DNA of 64,000 bases from contig NC_088916.1 of NCBI RefSeq assembly GCF_963576675.1, positions 26,263,501 to 26,327,500 of the forward strand, written 5' to 3'. Source of the stretch: Euphorbia lathyris. Lineage: Eukaryota; Streptophyta; Magnoliopsida; Malpighiales; Euphorbiaceae. The notes beneath the pieces are model-generated. The model saw nothing but the letters and a program-made list of their open reading frames with translations, had not been told where the DNA came from and ran no database searches. This document shows, one piece after another, positions 22,298-32,024 of the stretch. Position 1 is the stretch's first letter. Every line of letters starts with the position of its first letter. The position numbers and the translations under genes are program-made.

Positions 22298-24191
22298 TGT
22301 TATGTATTTGAATTAGTCTAAATTTACTTAAATTCAAATGTAATTAGTTGTAACCTTTTGAGCTGTATTCTCCTTTAAAAAATTCAATGCTTCTTCAATA
22401 CAAATTAAATAGAGACATAAACTTTTCATGGTATCAGAGCAGCTAGTGGTCTAACAACCTTGATTCAATAAATCCCAATTTTATTTCTTCTCCTTCCCGA
22501 CAACACCATATCATCCAACGGCACAACCTCTGCCAACACAGATTCCATCTTTGCCGCAACCCCCATGCCTCACTCCCCTTTGTCTTCTCAAGTCTTAGAA
22601 AAATTAAATTCATTGAATTACTTGCTGTGGCGAACTTAGATTATGCCAATTCTAAAAGGTTAAGGGTGGTTACATCATATTGATGCAACCGAAGTCTCTC
22701 CTATCAAAGAACTGCCCACTAAAGCTGTTAATTCAGATTATAAAATATAGGAACAGAATGATTACTAGGTCCTCAACTAGATTATTAATTCCTTGACGTT
22801 TAGTGTTTTGCATCAAGTTGTTGGCGCAGAAATTGCTCTTGCAGCGTGAAACAAACTAGTGAAGGCATATTCCACTAGTTCAAAATCTCAAATCCGTGAT
22901 CTCAAGTTGGAACATATATCAATTGGATGTGTCTAATGCATTTTTTTTTATTGCTCTTACTAATAGTTAGAACATATGTCAATTGGATGTGTCTAATGCA
23001 TTTTTACATGGCACAATTGAAGAAGATATATATATGGAACAACCTTTGGGTTTTGTGAACTCTTAATTTTCAACACATGTCTATAAGTTAAAGAAAAGTT
23101 TGTATGAGCTCAACTCAATCAAACACTTTGGATGTGGCACACATGTTTGACGCATGCTCTAGTCGAGCCTGGTTTTCAATGTTCTTGGGCTGATTTTTCT
23201 CTTTACTTTATTAGTGCTACAAATGTTAATATATACTGTCTAATATAAGTTGATGATATCTTGCTTACTGGGTCTTGTAAAAGAACAATTTATTCTCTAA
23301 TTGTGCAGTTGCAGAATCGGTTCGTTATCTGAGATTTGGATCGATCGCGGTATTTTCTTGGTATCGAAGCTAATTCAGCAACTAACACTTTACATCTTAA
23401 TACATTAAGGATCTCTTAATAGAGCTCAAATGCAAGGCGCTAAGGGCATTTCCACACATGCTTGCTCTACCACCAAACTATCAATAGAAAGTGGTGGAAT
23501 CTTTGATGGTTACAATCTTTATCGCAACATTGCTGATGGGCTTTAATATGTCACAATTACTAAACTACACATGAGCTTCGCTGTTAATAAAGTAAGTCAG
23601 CTCATGCATTTTCCAAAAATTGAACACTAGAAAGCAGTCAAGAGAATAATGTGTTATCTGCATTCAACTCTAAGCCATGAACTTCTATTTCAGCGAGTTA
23701 ATTCAATGACACTTACTGGTTTCACAGACGCCGATTGGGGCGGAGATGTAGATGACCGGAAGTCTACCTTTGGATTTGCTATGTACCTTGGTCCGAATTT
23801 AATCTCATGGCGATCAAAGAAGCAACGATTTGTTTCTCGGTCTTCTACTGAGGCCAAGTACCGAGCTTTAACGACTTTAGCCTCTGAAATTTTATGGCTG
23901 CCATCCCTGCTTTGCGAAATTGGTTATGGATCTTCTCAAATACTGATTCTATGGTGTGATAACTTGGGAGAAACATATCTCATCGTCAACCAAATTTTCC
24001 ATGATCGATTGAAACACTTGGAAATTAATTCCACTTTGTTCGTGATAAAGTTGCATGAAAAGAATTAAAAGTCTTTTATATTTCTAGATTTACTTAAATT
24101 TAAATGTAATTAATTGTAACTTCTTGAGTTGTATTCTCCTTTGAAGCTCACTGCTTCTTCCATGAAAATTAAGTTGAGACATAACTTTTCA
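22298..24191 (+). mobile_element. Deleted Ty1/Copia retrotransposon remnant
   Basis: The left LTR remnant ends ..CATAAACTTTTCA at 22428 and is followed immediately by the primer-binding site TGGTATCAGAGC (complementary to initiator tRNA-Met). The right LTR remnant (about 24078-24191) ends with the same CATAACTTTTCA. Between them are only scraps of the polyprotein: a gag start (LEKLNSLNYLLW near 22600), RT pieces ([11 protein letters not shown] near 22985, a DDILLTG near 23255) and an RNase H end. Stops and frameshifts are frequent and most of the normal 5 kb is missing. A 45-bp phrase with ATTGGATGTGTCTAATGC is locally duplicated at 22921 and 22980. The LTR 5' borders and TSD are not clear. 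Confidence 0.85.
23649..24068 (+). pseudogene. Copia RNase H fragment
   Basis: Residues include GFTDADWGGDVDDRKSTFGFAM, SWRSKKQRFVSRSSTEAKYRAL and LWCDNLGETYL, the conserved run of Copia-type RNase H (catalytic Asp in TDADW, Glu in STEAKY, Asp in CDN). It is the best preserved piece of the deleted Copia copy. It has no RT or integrase in frame with it and cannot act alone. Confidence 0.88.
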
Positions 24192-24375
24192 AGGTTTAGT
24201 ATTAATAATGAATAATCTTATAGAGAGAATTTCGGAGAAAAATATTAATAATAAATTTTAATAGTATTGGTTAAAACCTTATGGAGATGTCGGTGGCGGA
24301 GATGCGTATGTTGAGATGGATGTGTGGTCATACGAGAAATGATCGGGTGAGTAATGAAATAATTAGGACAAAAGT

Positions 24376-25075
24376 TGATGCAGCGCGGAATCCACTGAGA
24401 GTTTTAAACCGTAAACTCACAAAGGCTAACAACTTATCTAGCTAAACTAGAAGGAGTGGATCCCAAATTCATGGACTAAATCCATAGGAATAGTGAAATC
24501 CCCATTGTTGAAGGATAAAACCTTAACAAACTTCACAAGGAAGAAGATATATATTTGATTTCATAAAAGTTCACAATACAAAGAGAAAGAGATGAATTTA
24601 TATCATCTCAAAAAAACCTAAATGTTAAATTACATAAAAGGGTAAAGAGTTTAGCTAATTAAACATAAAGATAAAAGGGTAGATGGGGTAAAGGTGAGTG
24701 GAGGGGTGTCTTTTGGAAGTGGGGGAAGGAGCTGAGGGACCAAATGTGTAAATAATAAGGGAGCTGAAGTAAGGAGCAAGTTTGCTGAAAGTGGAGATAC
24801 GCCCTGCGTGTCCAACAGTACGCCCTGCGTGTCCAATAGTACGCCCTGCGTGTCCAACAGTACGCCCTGCGTGTCTTGGCTGATGAGCTCTTCTCAGGAT
24901 CAGACACTCAAATACGCAGGACATGCCCAACAGTACGCCCTGCGTGTTTGGCTGCTGACTCTTCTCCGGATCATTCCTTTTTACACGCGGGGTTTTCTTC
25001 CTTTCTCTTGCTTCGGATTCACGCTCCGCGTGTCCTCTCTTACGCCCCGCGTCCAGGGACAAGATGCCCTCATCA
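24376..25075 (-). repeat. 3' LTR of the non-autonomous element
   Basis: Matches 26917-27615. It contains four tandem copies of a 24-25-bp word with GTACGCCCTGCGTGTCC (24795-24895) and other ACGC..GCGT mini-hairpins up to 25052. Confidence 0.93.
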
Positions 25076-26867
25076 TTCTCCTCTTCTTCAAAAGAGTTGG
25101 ACCCAACTCAACTATAGAACAAGACTTGTGCTCGGTAGGGGTTAGCCGCTCCCTATATTGTCGGCTTCTCCTTCTCTTTATGAACTCTCCCCACATCCCA
25201 ACTTGTGTCTTATCCCCGGTGCTCATCCCCCGTAATACTCGCCACAATCTCCGACCGACATCGAACGGGATATCTCGACGGAGTTGATCAAACCAATCCC
25301 CCACAATGTCTTGGAAGCTCCTCCACACTCCCACGACATGTCGAACCGACCAACCCCGGGTCTCCTCTTCCCCCGCTTCACGAACACGGATATGGAACAC
25401 AACTTTACTCCGCTCATAGCCGACATCAAATGGGATGTCCCGACGACACTTGTCAATCCATTTTGTAGTGATCCCAAGAACACTCATATCAATTCTTTCT
25501 TTTTCTTGGGCTAACAATCTCGCGGCTTCTCGAGTCGCCCCTTCACTAACTTGGCCACTATCTCGCCATTCTTGAGCTCCTCCCATTTTCTCAACATTAT
25601 CCGGTCGGCCATTCCCGTTCACCAAATATTCTATGAAGCTCACTCTCTTTACCATAAGATCACGCCCCATTGACTCTTCATAGGGTTGTCGTTCCCTCAA
25701 CAAACACAACATATATCCCAACACATGCATCTCAATCAAGAACAAAATAACAAGTTCCGAATTTACCAAGTGGGAGGCTCGGCTCATTCCTAATGTGCAC
25801 GTGCTAGGAATCTCATTCCTTCCTAGAGGCGTCACAACGTACTCTTTATCCGTTTCCTTGAAGCTCAAGCGATCATAAGGAAGACATAGCATACGACCTC
25901 CGGGATCCCATGCAATGTCACGTGGTATCTTTCCCAAAGGTAGAATGGCCCGTGGTTGTCCATAGAAGGACACGTACTCCCCATCTCCGGACGTTGGTCC
26001 CACGTCACCACTTTCCTCCTTTCCCTTCCGAAACTCTCGCTCATAATAGTCAAGTTCATCATCGTTAACGAGTTCAATGTCAAAGTTTCCTTCTCCATCA
26101 ATCTCCTTTCGTAGCTCATCTTCTTCTTGACCATACAGAATTTCACTTCCCTCTTCATCCACAATCCGCTCTCTCCCACGACCTATCGTTCCTATTGGCT
26201 TCTTTCCATAGCTCAAGCCGACTATCCCACATGCTAAGCCGCTTGACTCACAAGACATGCAACCACCCAACATGGTTGAACCACCAACATCTCTCCCATC
26301 ACCATAACCATCAACCTTCACACATAGTGTGATTTTCTCACTCCCACCAAGCATATCATTGAAGTTATGTTCAAGGGGCATTTCATCAAACACCAAAGGA
26401 GCATCCCTTGCAACATGGGTTTCTCCAACACCCTCACCTACAAACAACCTCTCCTCCTCATCCACAAACGACTCTAAATCCTCCTCCACAAGTTCATTAT
26501 CAATAATTTCACAAGAAGAATTTAAATCCATTTCATCCCCACAAACAACATCACCAACATCTTCCATAGCAATAGGAATATCCACAACTTCAATATTAGA
26601 GATTGGAAGCTTAGGGGTTACCTTTACCATGTGTGATGGAGAAAAGATTAATGATGGATCTTTAAGAGGGACCTCCATAGTAGGTTGAGAAGGTTTTCGG
26701 TATTCTTGCTTGAGACTCTCTACGGATGTCACCATCTCTCTCATTAGCCCGTTCATCACCCGCAAATCCTCTTTAAAACCCGCATGGTGCCTTCTCATGG
26801 TGGCGTTGAGTCTTTCCAACATTTTGATGGTTTCTTCATATCTAGGAGATAAGTTTGGTTGAACCAT
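24981..26867 (-). CDS. Unknown protein encoded by the non-autonomous LTR element (628 codons)
   Basis: I do not recognise this protein. I chose the ATG at 26867 (MVQPNLSPRYEETIK) because an upstream in-frame ATG at 26936 lies inside the LTR, before the primer site. The N-terminal 60 residues (KMLERLNATMRRHHAGFKEDL) look helical and coiled-coil-like, faintly gag-like. A long acidic middle follows. The C-terminal third contains the phrase RRDIPFDVG twice (at CRRDIPFDVGYERS and LRRDIPFDVGRRLW) and ends in basic residues. No zinc knuckle, D-T/S-G protease, integrase HHCC, YxDD or RNase H motif is seen. The last 32 codons run into the 3' LTR. An uninterrupted frame of this length suggests recent coding function. 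Confidence 0.55.
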   Translation of the reverse strand: MVQPNLSPRYEETIKMLERLNATMRRHHAGFKEDLRVMNGLMREMVTSVESLKQEYRKPSQPTMEVPLKDPSLIFSPSHMVKVTPKLPISNIEVVDIPIAMEDVGDVVCGDEMDLNSSCEIIDNELVEEDLESFVDEEERLFVGEGVGETHVARDAPLVFDEMPLEHNFNDMLGGSEKITLCVKVDGYGDGRDVGGSTMLGGCMSCESSGLACGIVGLSYGKKPIGTIGRGRERIVDEEGSEILYGQEEDELRKEIDGEGNFDIELVNDDELDYYEREFRKGKEESGDVGPTSGDGEYVSFYGQPRAILPLGKIPRDIAWDPGGRMLCLPYDRLSFKETDKEYVVTPLGRNEIPSTCTLGMSRASHLVNSELVILFLIEMHVLGYMLCLLRERQPYEESMGRDLMVKRVSFIEYLVNGNGRPDNVEKMGGAQEWRDSGQVSEGATREAARLLAQEKERIDMSVLGITTKWIDKCRRDIPFDVGYERSKVVFHIRVREAGEEETRGWSVRHVVGVWRSFQDIVGDWFDQLRRDIPFDVGRRLWRVLRGMSTGDKTQVGMWGEFIKRRRSRQYRERLTPTEHKSCSIVELGPTLLKKRRMMRASCPWTRGVREDTRSVNPKQEKGRKPRV

Positions 26868-26916
26868 AGTCGAAAGAAGTCTCCGGTCAAGGAAAACGAC
26901 CGGCTCTGATACCAAA

Positions 26917-27615
26917 TGATGCAGCGCGGAATCCACTGAGAGTTTTAAACCGTAAACTCACAAAGGCTAACAACTTATCTAGCTAAACTAGAAGGAGTGG
27001 ATCCCAAATTCATGGACTAAATCCATAGGAATAGTGAAATCCCCATTGTTGAAGGATAAAACCTTAACAAACTTCACAAGGAAGAAGATATATATTTGAT
27101 TTCATAAAAGTTCACAATACAAAGAGAAAGAGATGAATTTATATCATCTCAAAAAAACCTAAATGTTAAATTACATAAAAGGGTAAAGAGTTTAGCTAAT
27201 TAAACATAAAGATAAAAGGGTAGATGGGGTAAAGATGAGTGGAGGGGTGTCTTTTGGAAGTGGGGAAGGAGCTGAGGGACCAAATGTGTAAATAATAAGA
27301 GAGCTGAAGTAAGGAGCAAGTTTGCTGAAAGTGGAGATACACCCTGCGTGTCCAACAGTACGCCCTGCGTGTCCAATAGTACGCCCTGCGTGTCCAACAG
27401 TACGCCCTGCGTGTCTTGGCTGATGAGCTCTTCTCAGGATCAGACACTCAAATACGCAGGACGTGCCCAACAGTACGCCCTGCGTGTTTGGCTGCTGACT
27501 CTTCTCCGGATCATTCCTTTTTACACGCGGGGTTTTCTTCCTTTCTCTTGCTCCGGATTCACGCTCCGCGTGTCCTCTCTTACGCCCCGCGTCCAGGGAC
27601 AAGATGCCCTCATCA
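26917..27615 (-). repeat. 5' LTR of the non-autonomous element
   Basis: Second LTR copy, next to the primer-binding site at 26902-26914. It carries the same tandem GTACGCCCTGCGTGTCC words at 27335-27435. On the minus strand a TATA-like GATATAAATTC lies near 27137-27147. Confidence 0.93.
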
Positions 27616-28227
27616 AAAGTAGGGGTCACATCTATTGAGAATAAAATGAGAGAAAACCGACTAAGGTGGTTTGGCCATGTGAGACGTAGAGCGCTTGATG
27701 CGCCGGTTAGGAGAACCGAAGAGTGGCAAATGGATGTAGTGGTGAGGGGTAGGGGAAGACCTAAACAAACTTGGAGGAGGGTGATCGAGAGTGATATGAG
27801 TTTACTGGGAATTGAGGAAAATATGGTAGTGGATAGGACGGAGTGGAGGGAGCGAATTTGTGTCGCTGACACGACTTGATTTCACGATTTTATATGATGG
27901 TTCATGTTAGCCCACCCCGAATCATTTCGGGAATAAGGCTTTGTTGTTGTTGGTGGTTAAAACCTTATGCAGTATTATAAGGACTTGTGTCAATTTATTA
28001 TGAACTGTTATTTAATAGGGATTGTAGAATAGATTGTGCAAAAAGAGGTTTTAGGTTCAATATTTTTAAATTGAACTTAATTGAATTTTTAACAAAATTA
28101 TCTCAAGAAAAATATAATAAGTAATGGTGACTGCCCTCTTATAAGTCATATTAATTAAGTTATTCGAATATCTTGTTGTCCATTGTACTATATAAGTTTT
28201 ATGCATCTCACTAAAAAGTCTAATTCT

Positions 28228-28600
28228 CAACTTGCAATTTCTGAATTTTTAAAATATTATGATAACCTCCTGAACTTGTATAAAATGTTCAGTTAGTTTT
28301 CTGAACTTGCGTAAAATGTAATCAATTAATCATTCAGTTGTAAAAAAATAAGTTAAATGCGAAAGATATATTATACGCAGTTTTATAGAGCTTCTCTTTA
28401 AATATGTTTCAATCTATTTTGTGAATTATTAATAATATTCTAAGGCACGTGCAACACATCTTCCACATTTAACTTATTTTTTTACAACCGAGTGATTAAT
28501 CAATTATATTTTAGGTAAGTTTAGGAGGCTAACTGAATATTTTATACAAATTCAGAGGACTATCGAGATATTTTGAAAATTCATCGGACTAATCAAGTTT
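28228..28600. mobile_element. MITE with long inverted repeats, superfamily unclear
   Basis: The left arm (from AATTTCTGAATTTTTAAAAT) and right arm, read in reverse, share CCTCTGAACTTGTATAAAAT-like phrases and TTGTAAAAAAATAAGTTAAAT over about 140 bp around a short centre. No coding capacity and no certain target-site duplication. The borders are approximate. Confidence 0.65.
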
Positions 28601-28612
28601 TTTGGATAAATT

Positions 28613-29065
28613 CTCGTAACGATGTATTGAATTAAAAATAGAAATGTTTTATGCATGCATAATTGCATATTAATGGCAAGAAAAGTGGAAAATAGATGTG
28701 AATTAATGCAGTGTCCAGCTGGTTGAAACATATATGCCCTTGCTCCTACGGAAACCAACAGGGTTTTTTTTTTCTTGGAAAATTACACAGAAATTCATTT
28801 TTTAAAAACTATTTATAATTATTTCTAGTCATAATTTTAGATTATAAATACTTTTAATATATTTTAAGGATTAGAATTTATAAATTAGAAATCTAAAATA
28901 TATTTTATAGGGTTTATGATTTATGAATTGGAGTCTAGAATTTTTAAATTATGACGATAATATATAGATAATAATGACATATTAAAAATTAAATTTGGTG
29001 ATATAACTTAGTTGTAATTTTATACTTAATTATGATATTCATGTATTTGACCCTTTTTTGTACAG
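28613..29065. other. AT-rich spacer
   Basis: Low-complexity, A+T-rich sequence with partly self-complementary AATTTATAAATT phrases near 28860-28960. No gene seen. Confidence 0.45.
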
Positions 29066-29069
29066 ATTA

Positions 29070-29542
29070 AATTAGACTTGTTAATACGCTGGATCGGGTC
29101 TAATTATGAGTTTTAAGTTAGATTACCTTTTCTATACCCAATCCAGTCTATACAGTATTTACATCAAATTCGGGTCGGACTATGCAAAGTAAAAAAAAAC
29201 TTATTTTTAAGTCAAACCTAAAATGTCAACTAATATATATTTATATTAAAAAAATTAATTAAAACTAATATTTTTTTGAAGCTAATTAAAACTAATATTA
29301 AATTATAAATATTAACAGTAACAATACAACAAAAATTAAAATTTTAGTTAATAAAATCAGCAAAATAATTTTATATAACTAAAAAATATTTAATAAAATA
29401 ATAAAAACATATATAAAAAGTATAAGGACATACTGAGCTGGATTGAATTCGGGCTTTTAAGATAAATTCCAAATTTAACCTATTTTATACACGAATTTAA
29501 GTGGGTTTGAGCTGAGCCGAACCAAATGGGCCTCATGGACAG

Positions 29543-29545
<3 letters not shown>
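29070..29545. mobile_element. Probable hAT-like MITE
   Basis: The left end TAGACTTGTTAATACG and the reversed right end TAGACCTGTCCATGAG agree in about 10 of 12 leading bases, a form common at plant hAT ends. GC-rich subterminal phrases (GGATCGGG, GGTTCGGC) lie inside an AT-rich body. The right border runs into a TA microsatellite, so no duplication could be checked. Confidence 0.5.

Positions 29546-29548
<3 letters not shown>

Positions 29549-29584
<36 letters not shown>
29549..29584. repeat. (TA)n microsatellite
   Basis: About 17 TA dinucleotides in a row, immediately right of the hAT-like MITE. Confidence 0.95.
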
Positions 29585-29586
<2 letters not shown>

Positions 29587-29821
29587 CATTATCATTTTTT
29601 GTTTGTTTTACTATCAATTAACAAGAGTAAACATAACAATAGAAAAACAGGAATAAACAATAGCTAATTCATCCGATTCAACAGTAAAAAAAAACCTAAA
29701 ATTTAGTATATACAAAACACCAAGCCAATTTCATTTTCCAATAATATTTCTTTCCTGGGCTAGCTAAACAAAATTGAAAGAAATAAATTGGAATTAATTT
29801 GCATTAATAAAATAAAATGAT

Positions 29822-30621
29822 CTAAGCAGAAGGGACATGATAGTATTTTCCTTTACACATGCATCTGTAAACGATAGGGCAAGACTCTCCAACCGAACAC
29901 TTGAAGCTCACCATCACCCTCTTGCATGGAAAACATGCACCACACGCATGTGAACAGTCCGGCAACGTCGATCCCGTCGGATATAATTCCGTTCCCATTT
30001 CTTCTCTTCTTCTTTCTCCTTTCTGTTACAAAATGTTTACGAAAATAAAAAAATAAATTTGTATAATTTTATTGATCTATATTAATAACTAAATTATTTT
30101 TTAATATATATAAACATGATGTGACAAACCTTAGGATATGAGTAACCTTGATCGCCAACTTTTTTGTGATAATTTGCAACTACAAAAAAAAAAAAAAAAG
30201 AATGTAAATATTATTTTTATTTGTAAAAATAGGCTTACAGTATTATTTGGTGGACATTGATATATGAAAAATGTTGGTGTTTGTATATTTACCTATGATT
30301 TAGTACGTAATATTTAGATTGATTATATTGATAGACATGATATACGAACAAGTTTAAAACTATCAACGTTCATGTCACTTTATCAAATATTATACTCTAA
30401 ATCATTGGTATAGTATTTGACGAGGTAACATAAATAATAATTCTAAACTCTTAATTTCGTCCAAATTGATGCAAATTTTACTAATTTCGATAGGTCAGAT
30501 GATAAATATTACTAAAACCATAATTAAGAAGTAGAAATAGTTTGAAAAACTTACAATGATGAGGATGAAGAGCATTGGCAAGGATGAAACAAATGAAAAG
30601 AAGTCCAAATAAGAATTTCAT
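29822..30621 (-). CDS. EPIDERMAL PATTERNING FACTOR-like (EPF/EPFL) secreted cysteine-rich peptide, three exons
   Basis: Proposed complement of 30555-30621, 30130-30179, 29822-30022, giving 105 residues. The introns start GTAAGT and GTTTGT and end in AG. Exon 1 encodes a signal peptide (MKFLFGLLFICFILANA). Exon 3 encodes the mature peptide with LPDCSHACGACFPCKRVM, the KCSVGESCPIVYRCMC block and the end GKYYHVPSA. It has eight cysteines in the EPF spacing. EPF/EPFL peptides are cleaved from their precursors, leave the cell and are read by ERECTA-family kinases with TMM to set stomatal spacing and other tissue patterns. The LPDCSHAC..C..C form places it near EPF1/EPF2/EPFL7 rather than EPFL4/5/6/9. 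No defect was seen, and I take it to be a real host gene. Confidence 0.9.
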
Positions 30622-30667
30622 TGTGTTGATTTTTGAATATTAAAAAAAAGTAAAAGGAGATAATGGA

Positions 30668-30678
30668 GTATATATAAT
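30668..30678 (-). promoter_or_regulatory. Candidate TATA box of the EPFL gene
   Basis: A TATATATA run on the minus strand about 50 bp upstream of the ATG at 30621, in an otherwise A+T-rich region. Position is plausible, but the sequence alone is weak evidence. Confidence 0.4.
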
Positions 30679-30679
30679 A

Positions 30680-31587
30680 AAAAAGAATTCACATGATCCT
30701 TGGCTACCCTTTGAAGGGTTTCACATGTTTTGGTGAGTCCATTTATAACATCAGAAAAGTCCAAGCTTTTAATTTATACAGCATTCAATTCAATTGCACA
30801 ATGTTTCAAACTTGTGTATTCAATAAATGCTGTAAACATTTTGAAATTAATTATATTTAGGTTAATTTGTACAAAATATTGTCAATTTCGGAACTGATTA
30901 CTACACAATTTTCCATTTCATATGATAATATAATACTTACATGACAGATATTTTTAAATTTTTTTTTTTTGTTGATCTGAAAACTTAAGTCCTCAAGTTG
31001 CATGTGACTTTACGATAACACACGTCTGTCATTCCAAAAGAACTAGATTTTAACCGAAAATATACATAATCATCCGGTAACACTATTTATATATATAACT
31101 ATCATTATTGTCTGAAAACAAAAAAAAATGATAAATTTTATAATTTTCGCAGGGGAGCAAAATGTTTCCAAATTTTATAAGCGCACAAACTTTATATGGA
31201 ATATAAAATGCCATTCTGAATAAATCTATTCTTTCACTCGCCTTTTTCATTGTGCTAAACTATGATTAAATTAGTTCCCAAATTGACATGAACGTTTAGT
31301 TTAGATATCAATTTGATCCTTTAATTTAGTATTTAAGATTAAATTAGTTCAAAATTCCACATGTTTACAAGTGATATGTGTAGTTATTTAATACGTGTCA
31401 CATCTTTACGCTAACATGTGTCAATTTTTAACGATATGATTGAGTTTGTAAATTACACAAAACAAAGTTTTAAACCATATAGATTGTTTTTGCATTGATC
31501 AAACAAAAAAAACCGTACTTTTCCCAAAATGAAAAGTAACGTGGAAAGAATTGTGCATTAATATTTGTTTGTGGTATATGAACTTAG
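30680..31587. other. Upstream region of the EPFL gene, no gene seen
   Basis: A+T-rich sequence between the EPFL start and the next MITE. It would contain the promoter. No coding exon and no clear transposon ends were found. Scattered phrases such as TTAAATTAGTTC near 31270-31350 may be old repeat debris. Confidence 0.45.
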
Positions 31588-31596
31588 TTATATATA

Positions 31597-32005
31597 GGCC
31601 TAATACACAAATAACCCCCTAAATTTGTTCAAATATTGCAACTGCCCCCTCCAACTTTCAATTGTAACAACTTACCCCTCAAACTTGTCCAATTGTAACA
31701 ACTTACCCCTTAAACTTGTCCTATTGTAAAACACAACCCCAAATTGCTGACATGGACTGCAATTGAAGAAACACGTGAAATACAAAATCTGCAATGCTCG
31801 TGGAGTACGATAATCAGATCTTTGACGTGATACGAATCCGGGGAAACTTTTTTACGGTTGCTTCAAATACGGGGTAAAAAAATTCTCAATTTGAGGTTAT
31901 GTTTTACAATTGGACAAGTTTAAGGGGTAAGTTGTTACAATTGAAAGTTGAGGGGGGCAGTTGCAACATTTGGACAAGTTCAGGGGGTTATTTTTGTATT
32001 AGGCC
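31597..32005. mobile_element. MULE-type MITE (409 bp)
   Basis: Ends GGCCTAATACACAAATAACC and, reversed from the right, GGCCTAATACAAAAATAACC. The inverted repeats extend about 130 bp (TTGCAACTGCCCCC, CAATTGTAACAACTTACCCC). Perfect 9-bp duplication TTATATATA at 31588-31596 and 32006-32014. No coding sequence. Confidence 0.88.
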
Positions 32006-32024
32006 TTATATATATATATATATA

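Larger units (their letters stand above)
24376..27615 (-). mobile_element. Non-autonomous LTR retrotransposon with a single unfamiliar ORF
   Basis: Two LTRs of 700 and 699 bp (about six substitutions and one indel between them), with TG..CA ends and the 5-bp duplication AAAGT at 24371-24375 and 27616-27620. On the minus strand a primer site TGGTATCAGAGCC (initiator tRNA-Met) lies 2 nt inside the right LTR, and a purine tract (GAAGAAGAGGAGAA) precedes the left LTR. The 1.84-kb interior has one long ORF but no protease, integrase, RT or RNase H. All cis signals are intact, so it would need proteins supplied by another element. The near-identical LTRs indicate recent insertion. Confidence 0.93.
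24284..27953 (+). pseudogene. 5'-truncated RTE-type LINE, split by an LTR element
   Basis: Two pieces, 24284-24375 and 27621-27953, encode the extreme C-terminus of an RTE LINE. The left has VAEMRMLRWMCGHTRNDRV. The right has [16 protein letters not shown] and RTEWRERI, then a 3' tail with a TTG microsatellite (GTTGTTGTTGG). The LTR element at 24376-27615 sits exactly between them, and taking it out with one AAAGT brings both pieces into one reading frame. The LINE has its own 16-bp target-site duplication TGGTTAAAACCTTATG at 24268-24283 and 27954-27969. It was therefore inserted first, already truncated to its last 420 bp. Confidence 0.93.

Noticed and set aside
22429..22440. TGGTATCAGAGC as part of a tRNA gene (also near 26902 and 41838)
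   Set aside because: Each lies directly inside an LTR and has no cloverleaf around it. They are primer-binding sites.
24795..24895. Evenly spaced GTACGCCCTGCGTGTCC repeats resembling a CRISPR array
   Set aside because: They are contiguous 24-25-bp tandem repeats without unique spacers, are duplicated in the other LTR, and lie in a plant retrotransposon.
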